Shown here: piece after piece, positions 63,470 through 64,000 of the stretch
Layout: each line of letters starts with the position of its first letter
Position numbering within the stretch: position 1 is the stretch's first letter
Source: JAAGZL01 sp050297535
GTDB taxonomy: Bacteria; Pseudomonadota; Gammaproteobacteria; Chromatiales; Chromatiaceae
Direction: 5' to 3'
Assembly: GCA_050297535.1 (NCBI GenBank)
Contig: JBNKSV010000002.1
Coordinates: 1 to 64,000, forward strand
Length of the DNA stretch: 64,000 bases
Notes under the pieces: generated by a model
Database searches by the model: none
What the model was told of the DNA's origin: nothing
Seen by the model: the letters and a program-made list of their open reading frames with translations, nothing else
Translations under genes and position numbers: made by a program

Positions 63470-64000
63470 ATGTACCCGGCACTTTGGATAGCAAAAACAG
63501 GACTGGACGCGCAACAGACTCAGATGTCTGTGATCGCCAATAACCTGGCCAACGTAAAGACCACCGGCTTCAAGCGGGATCGGGCCGTGTTCGACGATCT
63601 GATCTATCAGAATATCCGACAGGTTGGTGCCCAGTCCTCCCAGGATACGCAGCTACCGTCCGGTCTGGCGCTCGGCACCGGTGTGCGCACGGTGGCAACC
63701 CAGAAGCTGCACACCCAGGGCAACATCCAACAGACCGGAAACGCGTTCGATGTGGCGATTGAGGGTCGTGGCTTCTTCCAGATCCTGCATCCGGACGGTT
63801 CCGTGGTCTACACCCGTGATGGTTCCTTTGGTATGGATTCTGACGGCCAACTGGTCACCGCCAACGGCTATGCCTTTGAACCGGCCATTACCATCCCGGC
63901 CAACACCCTGAGCGTGACCATCGGGTCAGATGGCGTGGTCTCCGCATTGGTGTCCGGTAACAGCACGCCCACCACCATCGGCAACATAGAGTTGGCTGAT
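63470..64000 (+). CDS. flgG: Flagellar distal rod protein FlgG (partial, runs off window end)
   Basis: The frame starts MYPALWIAKTGLDAQQTQMS and continues IANNLANVKTTGFKRDRAVF; 177 codons are seen without a stop. QLPSGLALGTGVRTVATQKL and DVAIEGRGFF are FlgG signatures. AAAGGAAAAG precedes the ATG. It is the distal rod component. Confidence 0.95.
   Translation, partial: MYPALWIAKTGLDAQQTQMSVIANNLANVKTTGFKRDRAVFDDLIYQNIRQVGAQSSQDTQLPSGLALGTGVRTVATQKLHTQGNIQQTGNAFDVAIEGRGFFQILHPDGSVVYTRDGSFGMDSDGQLVTANGYAFEPAITIPANTLSVTIGSDGVVSALVSGNSTPTTIGNIELAD

Overview
The window is a chromosomal segment of a flagellated gammaproteobacterium of middling GC content. The evidence is the str/S10/spc/alpha ribosomal superoperon running tuf to rplQ, the uvrA...MFS-ssb neighbourhood, a small IlvN subunit of the IlvH type, and a flgA/flgMN/cheV-cheR/flgBCDEFG flagellar block. 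The species cannot be named from the sequence alone. Sucrose synthesis genes and PEP-CTERM-type secreted proteins point to a free-living, biofilm-forming, osmo-adapting lineage such as methanotroph-like or sulfur-oxidiser-like groups; that is inference.

Layout. 1-14250: end of tuf, then 28 ribosomal, secY and rpoA genes on the + strand, closed by a terminator. 14275-16380: an SAM hydrolase (DUF62) gene, two tandem unknown membrane paralogues, a bidirectional terminator and a 25-residue membrane micro-ORF. 16381-22400: a GT4 glycosyltransferase, a two-transmembrane GGDEF diguanylate cyclase, uvrA and a PLDc_N-like small protein. 22500-29100: a VOC protein, then a four-gene sucrose cluster (sucrose-phosphate synthase, sucrose-phosphatase, PfkB sugar kinase, amylosucrase). 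29366-31600: YajR-like transporter, ssb and a small charged protein. 31811-37800: an orphan PilB/GspE ATPase, a Vsr-like DUF559 endonuclease gene embedded between GC-rich palindromic repeat arrays, lon (with a second, diverged copy of its 3' tail in the array) and a DUF4124 lipobox-free secreted protein. 38100-45650: ilvB-ilvN-ilvC-pssA-leuA, with a leucine-rich leader peptide before leuA, a nested inverted-repeat element, a family 4 uracil-DNA glycosylase and rimI. 45557-54980: GT39 glycosyltransferase, prfC, an EF-hand protein, two VPxPA/PEP-CTERM proteins, class I fumarase, a DUF2934 protein and an SNase-fold protein that has lost its catalytic residues. 55100-64000: tRNA-Arg(CCT), tRNA-Ala(CGC), flgN, flgM, flgA, cheV, cheR, flgB-flgG (flgG runs off the end).

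How the genes work together. The first third builds ribosomes, the Sec channel and RNA polymerase alpha. The sucrose cluster makes sucrose-6-phosphate, dephosphorylates it, and can cleave sucrose to fructose plus glucan, with the kinase recycling fructose. The ilv-leu block makes branched-chain amino acids. The flagellar block carries recognisable sigma-28 promoters (before flgM and cheV) and sigma-54 promoters (before flgA and flgB).

The most unusual parts are not the genes but the repeats: at least four palindromic families sit between genes. These are (i) CCCCTCACCCC/GGGGTGAGGGG arrays around the DUF559 gene, (ii) GTAGGAGCC REP-like palindromes, one of which supplies the stop codon of fumarase, (iii) GGGGTCGGAGTCAATT elements that have repeatedly entered the flg operon, one carrying a second element inside it, and (iv) a 269-bp double inverted repeat between leuA and the uracil-DNA glycosylase gene. 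No transposase gene is present for any of them.
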